Below, piece after piece: positions 51,485-63,424 of a stretch of DNA of 64,000 bases. The notes below the pieces were generated by a model that saw only the letters and a list, made by a program, of their open reading frames with translations, ran no database searches and was not told the DNA's origin. The number at the start of each line of letters is the position of its first letter. Position 1 is the first letter of the stretch. This DNA is from Dugong dugon (taxonomy: Eukaryota > Chordata > Mammalia > Sirenia > Dugongidae). A program made the position numbers and the translations under genes. The stretch spans positions 59,439,447 through 59,503,446 of the forward strand of contig CM057477.1 in assembly GCA_030035585.1 (NCBI GenBank), in the 5' to 3' direction.

Positions 51485-51489
51485 GTTCC

Positions 51490-53685
51490 TAACCTTTCTC
51501 TTGAGAGCCATACCCAAATTTCCTAATACCTTTTTAACATTTCCATATAGATGTTCAAAACTCAACATGCCTAACCAAATTAAGCTCATGACCTCTTCCC
51601 TAAACCAGGCCTTCTTCCTGATGTTTATTTCATTGACTCTCCAGTCATCCAAGATTAATTACTTCTTATTCCTCACACTGTACATTAACAGAACATAAAT
51701 ATGACCTCTAAAATATCTCATGTATCCATCACCTACCTTCTATTCCCACTGCTGTCATTCCAATGGGAGCTTTCATTAACTCTTTGCTTTTTTTTTACTA
51801 AAAGAGCAGATTGGAGCAGGTACCATATATCAGTCTGTCTAGTTGTCAGTTTTCTTCAAGATGATATTTTACTTACCAGAAGTGGAGACTGAATCAAGCC
51901 ATCTCTTAAAGCTTCTTACAAAAATAAATGACTTACCTCAACATCATTAAGAATATTAAAAAGAAAAATCTTCCCAATCTCGTTTTCTTATTTAGTCTAT
52001 GTTATTTATTAATTTTACACACAATCTAAATGGCAATGAGAATGGATGCTTTGTGGTATAATTAGACCCAAAAATAAGAATATAAAAAGAGGATTACAAA
52101 CTTATGAGTGGTATAGTTTTTTAGGAAAAAAATTAAAAGAAAAAAAAATTGACAAGCAAAGGCTTTCCAAGATTTTTAAACTTCCTCCCTACTTGCCCTT
52201 TGGTTACGTGGTCATCAACTCAGAACATATGCAAATATTACTTTTTTTTTAAAATTTAGATAAAAATACTGGCTAAAAGAACATCTTAGGAAATGCTACT
52301 TACTAACAAAACCTGAAACACTGAATTTGCTGAAATAATACTAGTTATTATTTCAGTATCACCTTACTTCCCGATTCTTCCTTAAAATAGTCTTCAAAAT
52401 GATTAAAATATTTTAATCAGTACCAACAAACTTTATTCATACAATCTGATTACATTTGTGGAGAAAAAATAAAAGAAATAACTGAACAGAGCAAGCAGTA
52501 AATCCATTAAGTACTCTAATACACTCTAATACATCAACAATGTATTAAACCACACTTTAAATCTCAGACTTAACTGGAGATGATGGAGAGGAAAAAAAAG
52601 TTATACCAGTTTTGTGCCCAACAGAGGCACAAGCATCTTACCGTCCTTGCACTGATGCCCATGCTATGCCCCTTTGCCCTCTGTTTGCTCAGCATTTAAG
52701 TGTGGAACCACCACAGTAAAGTCTCCCCAGTTCACTCACATACATGCTTCATCTCCCCAGTAGGACCATAAGGTCTTTAAGGATGAAAACCCTGACTTCC
52801 ATGTCATACTGGTACAAAACTGGCTCACAGCAGGTTTTTAGTGTACACAGAATAAAAATACAACCCCTCAGTGAAAAGATGCTGTTATGTAAGCTCAGGA
52901 AGAACTTTTATATGAAGGATGATAGTTATCTATGCCTACACTTTTTTTTTTTTTTTTAATGCCTACAGTTCTTAGAAGAACAAAACAGAGTAAGTTTAAC
53001 TGTCAGCATGAAAGATTTAGGCTAGATGTTTTTAAATTTTTCTATACAGATTATTAAAACAATTATGGTACAATTTTTCTCTTGAATTCTTAAAAAAGAT
53101 AAGGAAGCAATACATAGATATTTTATTTGGAATGAAGAGTTGTGACTGTTCCTCAAAGCAGAAACAAGATCAACCATTAGATCCTTTCCTGCCCTTCAAG
53201 GACTTTCAGAGACCTAATTTTCTCAAACAGAAATTAGAAGAAATGCAGGAAGATTCTCCTGACCCAGCCATGTCATATCACAGTTTTAGCAACCCAGCAC
53301 GGGGACAGGAAAAATATGAAGATAAAAGCAGCTGCATGACCTAAAATCAAGACCTGCTTAAGCCCTCGTTCTAGATTTGTTTCTGATTTGACATAAGACC
53401 TTACGCAAACAATTAATCCGGATGTCTGTGTCCTCATTTACTAAATGAAAATATACTTAAGGGGTACTGTACAATGTAACTATTTAAGAATCAAAGCAGT
53501 ACGAGAAAAAAAATTTAAAGATATCAAACACTGTAAAACGCAAATGACTGTTAGTGTAGCCATTACTTAATGAAAATAGCTTCCAAAGAACTTCAAATCT
53601 ACTCAAAATGGCTATCATGTAACAGCACTGAAGAAGCCAAAAAAGAGAAAGAAACAAATTGAAAGAATTACATTTTGAGTTCTTT
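51490..53685. other. VWA8 intron, no feature identified
   Basis: AT-rich with a poly-T run at 52941-52957. Short open stretches lack splice context. The GC-richer part at 52610-52720 may be an old repeat I cannot name. Confidence 0.45.
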
Positions 53686-53689
53686 ATTT

Positions 53690-53870
53690 GAAAATATCAG
53701 AATAGGTTCAGATGGATTTTTGGGTGCTCTGCCACTTACCCGCTATGGGTGACATAAGTTAGTCATTTCACCTCTCTGAACTTTCGTTTCTTTCTAAAGC
53801 TGGGCTAATTATGGTAGATAATTAGATTGTGATGAAGATTAAATGAGCATCTAGTAAGCTTTTAAAAAAC
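53690..53870 (+). repeat. MIR-like SINE
   Basis: Resembles MIR: ctctgccacttacccgctat, tagtcatttcacctctctga, gaagattaaatgagcatcta. Confidence 0.7.
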
Positions 53871-53919
53871 CATTAGCTTCTGTTATTATTATAAATACTA
53901 TAAGCAACAGCAGCAGCAC

Positions 53920-54135
53920 TGCTGTTTCAGAAAAGTAACATAATATGGTAGAGAGCCTAGCTTTGGAAGTGGACAGATTCTGGTTCGAATCCCACCTCTG
54001 CTATTATCAGTTGTATGACCACGGCCCTCTGTGCCTCAAATATTTCATCTGTAAGATGTAGAAGCCATCTCCTTCCTAAGGATGTTTTGAGGATTCAATG
54101 CAATGATACAAAGCACTCAGAACAACATAAGTCTC
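53920..54135 (+). repeat. MIR SINE
   Basis: Near-complete MIR: ctggttcgaatcccacctct, ttgtatgaccacggccctct, gaggattcaatgcaatgata, aagcactcagaacaac. Confidence 0.82.
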
Positions 54136-54549
54136 CCCAACAAAAGTTGGTTTTCTTTTCACCTCCCTTGATTTTTTTTAATGAATGGCATAAATTGTTC
54201 AAAGAGTTAGGACTACATGAGTAGATAAGAGTTGCTCTGAGTATGATGACAACATGTTAAGAAGCCAAGGCCTGAGTTCTGTCTAACACAAAGGCCACAG
54301 TAAACATAGTAAGACTTGTTCCAACTGACCCAGTGACAATCAGGACATATTTTACAAACTGTAGTTTACAAAGTATCTGGTACAAGTACCAGAACTTAGC
54401 CAGTCTTTATAGCCTTGTTTCTATGAGGAGATGCTTTCCAAATTCCAAATACTTAATTTACGAATAAACTTCTAAAACACAACTCTGGAATTTCAACCCT
54501 GGATACATGTGAAAAATGATTAGAACATCCACAAGTGAGACTAAGTTTA

Positions 54550-54910
54550 CAGGTATTTTTTTCTCCCTGATACATGCTATGGCATGGATGAACCTTAAAA
54601 ATACTATGCTAATAAAAATAAGTCAGACACAAATGGAGAAATACTGTATGATTCCACTTATATGAAATATCTAGAATATACAAACGCACAGAGATAGAAA
54701 ATAGATTAGTGGTTACTATGGGGTGGAAGGGAGCTGGGTAATGGGGAGTTAATGTTTAATGAGTACAGAGTTTCTGCTGGGACGATGAAAAAGTTTTAGA
54801 AACAAATAATGATATATTACATTACGAATATAACTAATGGCACTAAACTGTACACTTAAAAATGGTTAAAATGGCAAATTTTATCATATATTTTACCACA
54901 AAAAGTTTAT
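54550..54910 (+). repeat. Old L1 3' end, sense
   Basis: gcatggatgaaccttaaaaa, gtatgattccacttatatga, ttagtggttactatggggtg and aaactgtacacttaaaaatg are L1 3' patterns. Confidence 0.8.
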
Positions 54911-55295
54911 AAATTAAAAAAGATTTAATTGTTTTTTTACTACTAAAAATAAGAGAGAATCAAGAATGATCCAAAACAGAAAAGAACTCATTAAGGTATT
55001 ATTTGTTTAAAATATATATTATACTTAATGTTAAACATGTATATCACACATTATGGGACTTCACAGTATTGTGTCAAACAAGTTAACAAGATTTCAGTGT
55101 AAAAAGGGCTCCTGGCTTAGAAAAAGTTAAAGAAAATCATTCTAAGAACTTTCCCCATCTTGGCTTTCTACTCCTCAAATTATCTTGGAAATAAGGAGTA
55201 TCTCTTCTCTCTAGTGTGAGATCATTTACTGAAAATAAAGAAAGCAAGTTTTTTTGTTTTAAAAAAAGGGGGGGAGGGATGTTATCGCCTCTCAG

Positions 55296-55500
55296 GGAGT
55301 CCCTGGATGGCGCAAAGAGTTAGCATGCGGCTGTTACCCGAGAGGATGGCAGTTCTAATCTACCCAGAAGCCCCTTGGAAAAAAGGCCTGGCGATTTACT
55401 TCTGAAAGATCAGTCACTGAAAACCCTATGGAGCACAGTTCTACTCTGACATACATGGGCTCACCATGAGTCAGAATTGGCTGTACAGCAACTGGTTTGG
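55296..55500 (+). mobile_element. AfroSINE of the longer second subfamily, sense
   Basis: Head gggagtccctggatggcgca, distinct middle gcctggcgatttacttctga, tail tgagtcagaattggctgtac. Pairs with 42611-42814 as a subfamily. Confidence 0.9.
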
Positions 55501-55779
55501 TTTTGGTTTCATTTATTTCCTCTCAACCAGACAGAAAACCTAAACAAATTTATTTCTAGCTTAACTAATTTGTATTGGCTCACATTTGAGTAATGAAAGC
55601 AACTGTATATTGACTTAATAGTCCTCCTCTTTAGCTCTGTGTACTCACATGGCATTAAACAGAATTAATGATGAGAATGGCAACAAATAAATGAAGAAAT
55701 AAAGTAAGGACAGTGATTGATTTTAACAGGTTACTACAATATCAATGAATTAGCATTTTTTTAGGCGACTTTATCTTCT

Positions 55780-55938
55780 GGTAGTGCAGTGGTTAAGAGC
55801 TACGGCTACTAACCAGAAGGTTGGCAGTTCGAATCTACCAGCCATTCCTTGGAAGCCCTATGGGGTAGTTCTATTCTGTCCTATAGAGTCGCTAAGAGTT
55901 GAAATCAACTCAACGGCAACGAGTTTCGTTTTTTTGGT
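55780..55938 (+). mobile_element. AfroSINE, short form, with target-site duplication
   Basis: Flanked by tttatcttct at 55770-55779 and 55939-55948. The head starts ggtagtgcagtggttaagag and the tail is T-rich with ggtt. Confidence 0.92.
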
Positions 55939-56339
55939 TTTATCTTCTCAGACAAACGAAAGTTAATGTGGTGGCAAAAATCTTATTCTCCTTTTTACTC
56001 CACAGGGGCCACAATACTACTCAGATAAATTTTCATATTTCTATTCTGTAACCAATTCTGCTTTATAAAAGCTTAATTTATAATCTGCCTAGCAAAATAT
56101 TAGAATAAAAAATAATAAAAGTATTTCCATATCAGTAAGTGGATAAGTTACAGCAAATATTTACATGGATAAGCACAAGTAAATTTCAACCTTTTCTTGA
56201 CAGACTGTAACTTATTAATTTCATCAATATCTTTGTCCTTTTCCATACCCACTCAATTCACTGACATCTTACAGATGCAATAACCAATAAAAATATAAGA
56301 TTCAATCTGATTAGTAATTTTTAATGCAAATTAAAACCA

Positions 56340-57130
56340 AGGACTCCTGTCATCTGGAGTAACAGAGGAACAAGAGTCAGGAATAGGAGGAGGATATGGA
56401 CTGTGTGGCTAACTGCCTCCATGAACAACTGCCTCCTTTGTCATGAGACCAGAAGAACTGGATGGTGCCTGACTACCATTACTGAACATTTTGATCAAAG
56501 ATTCTATAGAAGAATTCTGATCAAAAGGGGAACTACGCAGAACAGAGTTTCAAATTTTCATGGACTCCAAGCTTCTGGAGCCATGGAGGCTAGATAAACT
56601 CCTGAACTATTGCCCTGAGATAATCTTTAAACCTTAAACCAAAAACATCCCCTGAAGTCTTCTTAAAACCAAACAATAGTTTAACTTAACTAGTAAAGAA
56701 TGTCTGCCTTGAGCATTATGCTCTTTTAAGATCTACCTAAAAACTCAAAAAACCGAAACCCACTGCAATAGAGTTGATTCTGACTCACAGTGACCCTATC
56801 GGGCAGCGCAGAACTTCCCCACAGGGCTTCCAAGGAGCAGCTGGTGGATTCGAACTGTGGACCTTTTAGTTAGCAGTCAAACACTTAACCACTGCACCAT
56901 GGGGGACAACTCAACAACAACAACTCAAAAGATTAGGTAGGAACCTTAGAGTGCAGTGAGTGTATGTTAATGTGGGAGGAACAACTCATAAAAGGAGAGT
57001 GAGAATGGTTGTACAACTCGAAGAATGTAATCAATGTCACTGAATTGTACGTGTAGAAACTGTTCAATTGGTGTAGGTTTTGCTGTGCATAGTCACAACA
57101 ACAACAAAAACCTAAAATAAATTTGTAAAA
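56340..57130 (+). repeat. L1 3' UTR, sense, split by an AfroSINE
   Basis: Same subfamily as 25240-26090: ctgtgtggctaactgcctcc, ctgaacattttgatcaaaga, ccctgaagtcttcttaaaac, ending with gtcactgaattgtacgtgta and an A-rich tail. Confidence 0.87.
56757..56907 (-). mobile_element. AfroSINE inserted in the L1 3' UTR
   Basis: Short form; ctgcaatagagttgattctg to actgcaccatggggga. It postdates the L1 tail. Confidence 0.9.
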
Positions 57131-57135
57131 AAACA

Positions 57136-57193
57136 AGGAGCCCTGGTGGTGCAATGGTTAAGCGCTTGGCTGCTAACCAAAAGACTGGCCGTT
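57136..57193 (+). mobile_element. AfroSINE tRNA-like head only
   Basis: ggagccctggtggtgcaatg through ctaaccaaaagactggccgt, then the sequence changes abruptly to L1M. The 3' part including the RTE-like tail is missing. Confidence 0.85.
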
Positions 57194-57770
57194 ATATTTG
57201 GCAAATGACATACATAAAAATAGTCAATACTGGTGAGACTCCATGAGATACCCACTCACACTGCACTGATGAGAGTGTGAGTCTTAAACCCTTTTAGGAA
57301 AGCAATTTGGCAATATGCACTAAGACTTGAAAATGGTTAAACCTTTTGATCAGTAATTACACATCTAGGATTCAAGTCTAAAAATATCATCAGAGAGAAT
57401 AACAAGATATAAGTAAAATGGCATTCATCCAAGTGCTATTTATAATAGGAAAAATTTAGAAAGAAGCTGAATGACCAACAACGTGAGAATGAGGAACAAA
57501 TAGAAATGTTAAATAAATAAAGGCGTATCTATTTGATGAAATACTGTAATGACATTAAAAATCGTATTTTTGAGGAATAATGTCACAGGAAGATGCACCT
57601 GATAAAATGCCAGGTTTTTTTCTAAAAAAAAAAAAAGCAGCCTATAAAACTTTATATACATGGTATACCATTTCTGTAAAAATTATCTATTATATGTGAT
57701 AAATAGATATGCATACAGGCATCATAGAAAGAAATTCAGAAAATATTCATACTGGCAGTCTTGGAAGGAA
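57194..57770 (+). repeat. Ancient L1M ORF2 3' part and UTR
   Basis: Diverged L1: gcaatttggcaatatgcact, tacacatctaggattcaagt, tgctatttataataggaaaa, ggtataccatttctgtaaaa. Confidence 0.75.
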
Positions 57771-57839
57771 AGGTAATAAGTAATATTTCTATTGTTCCTT
57801 ATGCTGTTTAGCAATTACTTACTATACCATCCTTCTTTG

Positions 57840-57965
57840 TTATGCTTTTTTTGTTTTTCTCCCCTAAAATACAAGGTCTATGATGACAGGGACTTTTGTC
57901 TCTTGTTCAGTGCACCTAGATAGTGACTGGCAATCTATAAATATTTGCCAAATTAATATATACAA
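57840..57965 (-). repeat. L2 3' end, antisense
   Basis: caaggtctatgatgacaggg, tcttgttcagtgcacctaga and ataaatatttgccaaattaa are the L2 3' end. Confidence 0.7.
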
Positions 57966-58699
57966 ATATATATATGTACATATACATATATCTATAAAAT
58001 TATGACTTTCACAATCAGAAAAAAAAATTATTTTGGAAGAAAGCACAAATAAATTTCCTACTATATATTATTATTACCCCAATTCTGGCCTTAAAGGATA
58101 GCAGTTGAGTTTAAGCCTTCACTGTGTCATCAACTACCCTTCGTTCTACATGAGAATAGTGAAGAGGTCAAAGGCCATAACCTCCAACTCAAGACCTGGG
58201 AGTTTTTGTCAAGATTTCCAGCTGAAATCCCAATTAGCAGTAACTTGGACATCAGTCATGCGTGCATACAATGTAAACCACACCGAAAGCCCCAAACTTT
58301 CTCTGAGCGTCCACCATACAGCCACAGGTGTTTTTTCATCTGCATTGGCTCCCTAGGTTACAGCATCACCTGACAGTGAATTAAGATGCTGCCTCTCCTT
58401 TGAACCCAGACATCAAATTCAATGGTTAACAATATTAATAAAAAGAATTTCTCAGTAAAGTAAGTGTAAAGGCTTTTTCGTCTAACAAATACAGGACTAC
58501 AGATGAACAGCTAGTAAACAAACGGCAACTTCATCTATTTAGAATTCACATGGGAATCACCCATTCTGATGACTTAAAATAGATGTCAAAAAGACATAAT
58601 TATCTATAAGAAAGCCCCCTGGTCCCATCCAGAACCTATATATTCTTAATTTACTTTGAATTATAAGATACTTGATTATCCAAATGATAAGTCTATCAA
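57966..58699. other. VWA8 intron, no feature identified
   Basis: No exon that fits the frame; no repeat recognised. Confidence 0.45.
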
Positions 58700-59265
58700 C
58701 AAATGTAAGTGCCAATTATGTTCCAGATAACTGTTTTTAAGTGCTGAGATGAGCAAGACAGTTACATCTACTGGGAAAGACAGACCATAATCATGGAAAC
58801 AAAGAAATGATTAGGTAAGTTCCGACAGTAATAAGTGCTCTGAAGAAGATTCCAAAATGTAATATGACAGTGTGCTAAATGTGGAAAAGGGGTGGGCATG
58901 GCCAAAGGCTATTTCGGCTAAGATGTTCAGAGAATTTATAACCTGAATAATGAGGAGGTAGGAATATAAAGACCTGAGAGAAGATTATACCAAGTAGAGG
59001 AAATAATCAAGTACACAGGCTATGAAGCTGAAAAGTATTTGGTCCATTTTTAAGAGAAAAGGAAGGCCAGTATAGCTGGAGCCTAGAAACCAAGGGAAAA
59101 AGCGAGAGGCAATGAGGTAGGCAGGGATTAGATCCTGTAGAGTCTGTAAACCATACTAAAGGGTTTGGATTTTATTCTGGGTGTGACAGGAAGGCACTGA
59201 ATGGCTTCCAGCAAGGGGCTGATATGATCAAATTATGGACATCACAGTAAGGAATATTATGCCAG
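58700..59265 (+). repeat. L2 LINE fragment, sense
   Basis: Colinear with the sense L2 3' region: gagatgagcaagacagttac, ggccagtatagctggagcct, ggattttattctgggtgtga, gcaaggggctgatatgatca. Confidence 0.78.
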
Positions 59266-60178
59266 GAAATAAGATAAAAGGAAAAATATGAAAATGGATA
59301 AGCAACCTCAAAAATAGTTTGAAGCACTTTAGAGAAAGGACCTATATATACCCCAAGGTTCAGTGTATTACAGCACAGGAAATAACTGATGTTTATCATA
59401 ATGAGTAGGATTCACTAACAACACATAAAAGCATAAACTACTATCATATATTTATATAGTACTTCAACTACTCCATACGTTGTAAAATACATATAATTAG
59501 AAAATATGCTTTTTAGAATGACAAGGGGAATGTAACATTTCATAAAGTTTTAGGTAAATAATTAACTGTAATTTTATGTTTCAATAAATAAATCTTTAGC
59601 TACTCAATAAATTTAGTTATCTAAAATAAGGCCATTTCTGAAATTTCTGAATACCCAAAGTTTTAATCTGTTTTAATGATAAGTTTTAATAATAAACACC
59701 TAAAATCCACTTTATTTTCCCTTATTATTTGCATTGAAACAATCAAGTCAGCTATAAAATTAATTCTAAAAATGTTTTTTTTTAAATCCATACTTCATAA
59801 AACAAAGCCAGTTTTCTCAGTCATTTAAATATACTCCTATTTCCCCACCTCTACTTAGGCTGTTATCTCAATTTCTAATCCCCTCTCCCCAGCTTCTCAC
59901 TAACCCACCTCCTCACTCTTATCTTCTTAGGGAGCAGAGAAGCAGTGGGCAAACTTCTTTAAAAATCCTGTCATACGGGGATGGGACTATGCAAGACCTA
60001 TGTGTATCTAAACATCATGTGGAGCAAAAATGTAAGAGATTAAGAGCTGTATGCATTTAAACAAATCCAGTATCTTATATTTTACATTTCAATCTCTGTA
60101 AGTAATTAGAATATTTCAGATATTCTGCCTAGTAGCTTAAAATTTCAGGTAAACTTTAAAAGCATTAAAAGCATCTGG
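59266..60178. other. VWA8 intron, no feature identified
   Basis: AT-rich, no exon or named repeat. Confidence 0.45.
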
Positions 60179-60317
60179 ATTCAATTCACCAAAGAGGATA
60201 TTCAAACAGCTAACAAACACATGAAAAGATGCTCAGCGTCATTAGCCATCAGAGAGGTGCAAATCAAAACTACAATAACATACCATTTCACACTCAGTAG
60301 AATGGCTAACAGATAAA

Positions 60318-60358
<41 letters not shown>

Positions 60359-60860
60359 ATAACAAGTGTTGGAGGGGATGTGGGGAAATTCTAACTCTCA
60401 TCTATTGCTGGTGGGAATGCAAAATGGTACAGGTATTGTGTGTTGTGGAAAACAATCTGGTGGTTCCTCAAAAACTAGAGGTAGAGCTGCCATATGATCC
60501 AGCAATTCCACTCCTAGGTATACACACTAAGGATCTAATGGAAGTGACACAAACAGACACATGTGCACTTATATTTTCACGGCAGCACTATTCACAATAG
60601 CAAAAGGATGAAAACAACCTATGTGCCCATCAATGGATGAATGAATAAATAAAATGCGGTACATACATACAATGGAATACTACTTAGCAATACAAAAAAA
60701 AGAGTTCCCAAAATATCTTAAAATGTGGATGAACCTGGAGCATATTATGTTGAGTGAAATAAGTCAATCATAAAAGACAAATATTGTATGTTCCCACTTT
60801 TATGAAATGACATGAATAGGTAAACATACAGAAACTAAACTAGCTTCTCATTCAACAATT
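60179..60860 (+). mobile_element. L1 ORF2 3' part and UTR, sense, with internal CA run
   Basis: tcaccaaagaggatattcaa, gaggtgcaaatcaaaactac, ggtgggaatgcaaaatggta, gttgagtgaaataagtcaat are in L1 order. A CA run at 60322-60354 interrupts it. Confidence 0.88.
60322..60354. repeat. (CA)n microsatellite
   Basis: Pure CA run within the L1. Confidence 0.96.
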
Positions 60861-61515
60861 AACACACATACTGTTTTGTGACATTGGCTGCCAACCCCAC
60901 GACATGTCAGTACTCCCCCTATTACCAGCTTTCTTGTCCCCTCCTGCCTTCTAGTCCTTGCCCATGGGCTGGTGTGCCCCTTTAGTCTCATTTTGTTTTA
61001 TGGGCCTGTCTAATCTTTGGCTGAAGGGTGAACCTCAGGAGTGACTTCATTACTGAGCTAAAAGGGTGTCCATGGGCCATATTCTTGGGGTTTCTCTAGT
61101 CTCTGTCAGCCTAGTAAATCTGGTCTTTTTTTGTGAGCTATAATTTTGTTCTACATTTTTCTCCAGCTCTGTCTGGGCCCCTCTATTGTGATCCCTGTCA
61201 AAACAGTCAGTGGTGGTAGCCGGGCACCATCTAGTTGTGCTGGACTCAGGCTGGTGGAGGCTGTGGTAGTTTTGGTCTATTAGTCCTTTGGACTAATCTT
61301 TCCCTTGGGTCTTTGGTTTCTTCATTCTCTCTTGCTCCAGATGGGGTGAGACCAGTGGAGTATCTTAGATGGCCACTCACAAGCTGTTAAGACCCCAGAC
61401 ACTACTCACCAAAGTAGAATGTAGAACATTTTCTATATAAACTACGTTATCCCAACTGAGCTAGATATTCCTCAAGACCATGGTCCCCACAGCCCTCAGC
61501 CCAGTAATTCGGTCC
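60840..61515 (-). repeat. L1 3' UTR, antisense
   Basis: Inverted copy of the lineage-specific L1 3' UTR (cttctagtccttgcccatgg, gaagggtgaacctcaggagt, agctgttaagaccccagaca, accaaagtagaatgtagaac). Confidence 0.85.
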
Positions 61516-61670
61516 CTCGGGGGAATAAAAGTATTTCTGATGCACAAATCGTTGGTCTTGCAGAATTCTATCATGTGGTTTCTGGCACTGCTTCTATCAA
61601 TAGAGAAGACTAATTCATTGTCCCTCCATAACCTTTTAGTATGAAACAGTTGTTGCTTGTTTTTGTTTCC
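61516..61670 (-). repeat. RTE endonuclease-like fragment
   Basis: The minus strand reads RNHMIEFCKTNDLCIRNTF, like the endonuclease region of RTE/BovB LINEs (MIEFCKTN-type motif). It continues directly from the L1 3' UTR. Confidence 0.55.
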
Positions 61671-61789
61671 ATGGTATTGTATTTTTTTAAGCATCCAAGC
61701 TGTTGTCTTATAGAATATTACACATTCTAGATTTATCTGATTGTTAATATTAAACACTTCTGGCAAGAGTACTACATTGATAGTGCTAT

Positions 61790-62142
61790 ATATATCTCTT
61801 ACTGAATCACATCAGGAGGCACATCATCTAAACTTGTCCCACAATCGATGACTTGGTTAAAGGGACAATTGACAGATCTCTCCATTGCAAAGGTACATTT
61901 TTCCCCCATTTGTAATTAGAAGCAATCTATGAAGGAAAATATTGACATCATGTGAATAAAATGAATTTTTTTAAAACTTACTTGAGTGCTTCATCCACAA
62001 AGGGTTACTTATTAATTGTAGGAAATCTGAAATTCTCATATTTTCCCTATACGGTGCTAAACTTGATCATCATTACTTAAAGTTGTGACAGTTAAACCTC
62101 TCAGTTTTAAGAATGTTTTTCATTTTGTAATTAATAAGTAAT
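61790..62142 (-). repeat. Ancient L1M 3' UTR, antisense, left part
   Basis: aatcacatcaggaggcacat, cgatgacttggttaaaggga, gatctctccattgcaaaggt match the old L1M pattern. Split by the LTR at 62143. Confidence 0.7.
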
Positions 62143-62627
62143 TGTCTTAGTCATCTAGTGCTGCTACAACAGAAATACCACAAGTGGATGGCTTTAACAA
62201 AGAGAAATTTATTTCTTCACAGTAAAGTAGGCTAAAAGTCCAAATTCAGGGCATCAGCTCTAGCAGAAGTCTCTCTCTCTCTCGGCCTTCTCATCAATGT
62301 TCCCCCAGACTAGGAGCTTCTCCACGCAGGGACGCCGGGTCCAAAGGATACATTCACTCTGCTCATGGCACTGCTTTCTTCGTGGTATGAGGTCACCCTG
62401 TTTCTCTGCTCACTTCTCTCTTTCATATCTCAAGAGATTGCCTCAGGACACAATCCAATCTTATAGATTGAGTTCTGCCTTATAACACAACTGCCACCCA
62501 TCCTCCCTCATTAACATCACAGAGACAGGATTTACAACATATTAGGAAAATCACACAACACCAGGAATCATGGCCCAGTCAAACTGATACACACATTTTT
62601 TGGTGGCACATAATTCAATCCATGACA
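62143..62627 (-). mobile_element. MaLR-type solo LTR with intact 5-bp duplication
   Basis: On the plus strand it runs tgtcttagtcatctagtgct to ttcaatccatgaca, the reverse of the 51001-51484 LTR. Flanked by GTAAT at 62138-62142 and 62628-62632. Confidence 0.94.
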
Positions 62628-63180
62628 GTAATCTATGAGACCATGTGAATAACCTGTTTCCCAACCTTTCACTCAGTGGTTTTATACAATTACACTCTTC
62701 TAATTATAAAGTAATAGTATACTCATGGTAAAAGCTTCAAATTTAAAGAACTACGCAAGTCCCCTCCTCACACCACTACAGAGCCTAGTCACACTTCTGC
62801 AGAGGTACTCTCTCTTAATTGCTTCTTGTCTGTTCTTCTGGAAATTCTCAATGTATACACAAACATTTATGCATTTGTTTTCTTTTTATCACAAAATGGG
62901 ATCATACTATATATATATCACCTTGCAACTTCATTTTTCTCACTTAATACATCCTAGACTTCTTTCTCTATCAGTACATATAGATTTATCTCATTCTGTT
63001 TAGTAGTTACAAAGACTTCTACATGCCATTATTTACCTAATCATCTCCTAAATGTCCACCATTATAGTTTTCATTTATATTTTATACCGTTTTAAACAAT
63101 GCTACAATAAATATCCTTGTAGGTATAATCTGTTTGTTTTGTGTGAATATATTTGTAAGAAAAATTGCTAAAACATAACT
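62628..63180 (-). repeat. Ancient L1M, antisense, right part and related old L1
   Basis: ctatgagaccatgtgaataa resumes the split L1M. 62880-63130 (atgggatcatactatatata, cagtacatatagatttatct, caatgctacaataaatatcc) is another old L1 3' end. Confidence 0.6.
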
Positions 63181-63196
63181 CCTGATTACTTCCAGC

Positions 63197-63207
63197 AACA
63201 TGGCGCT
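63197..63207 (+). promoter_or_regulatory. YY1-like site near the L1 5' end
   Basis: aacatggcgct carries the ATGGC core at the extreme 5' end of the element, where L1 promoters use YY1 to set the start of transcription. The match is to core only. Confidence 0.4.
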
Positions 63208-63412
63208 CTAGGCAGAAGCACCACGCCGTCCCTCCACAGCAAAGATCTGAAAAACTAAGCCAAACAGAGATAACAGCAATCCTGAAACCCTAAACATCAA
63301 ATGAAGAGATATAGAACTCAGCCAAGCACCAAATGGAATAAGAAACTGACACAGAACTGAGAGCGAAGAGACATACATGGAGAGGTCCACTATCAGCTAA
63401 TGCAGCACGGAT

Positions 63413-63424
63413 CCGCCATCTTGG
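63413..63424 (-). promoter_or_regulatory. YY1 consensus-like site in the L1 5' UTR
   Basis: The minus strand reads ccaagatggcgg, a strong YY1 consensus. Function here is inferred from sequence only. Confidence 0.45.

Noticed and set aside
53132..53344. 70-codon open frame that looks protein-like (charged, few repeats)
   Set aside because: No splice sites that keep the VWA8 frame, no family recognised, and chance frames of this size are expected in 64 kb.
57136..57193. tRNA gene in AfroSINE heads
   Set aside because: A- and B-box-like motifs are present in the SINE heads throughout, but no full cloverleaf can be drawn and they belong to a repeat family.
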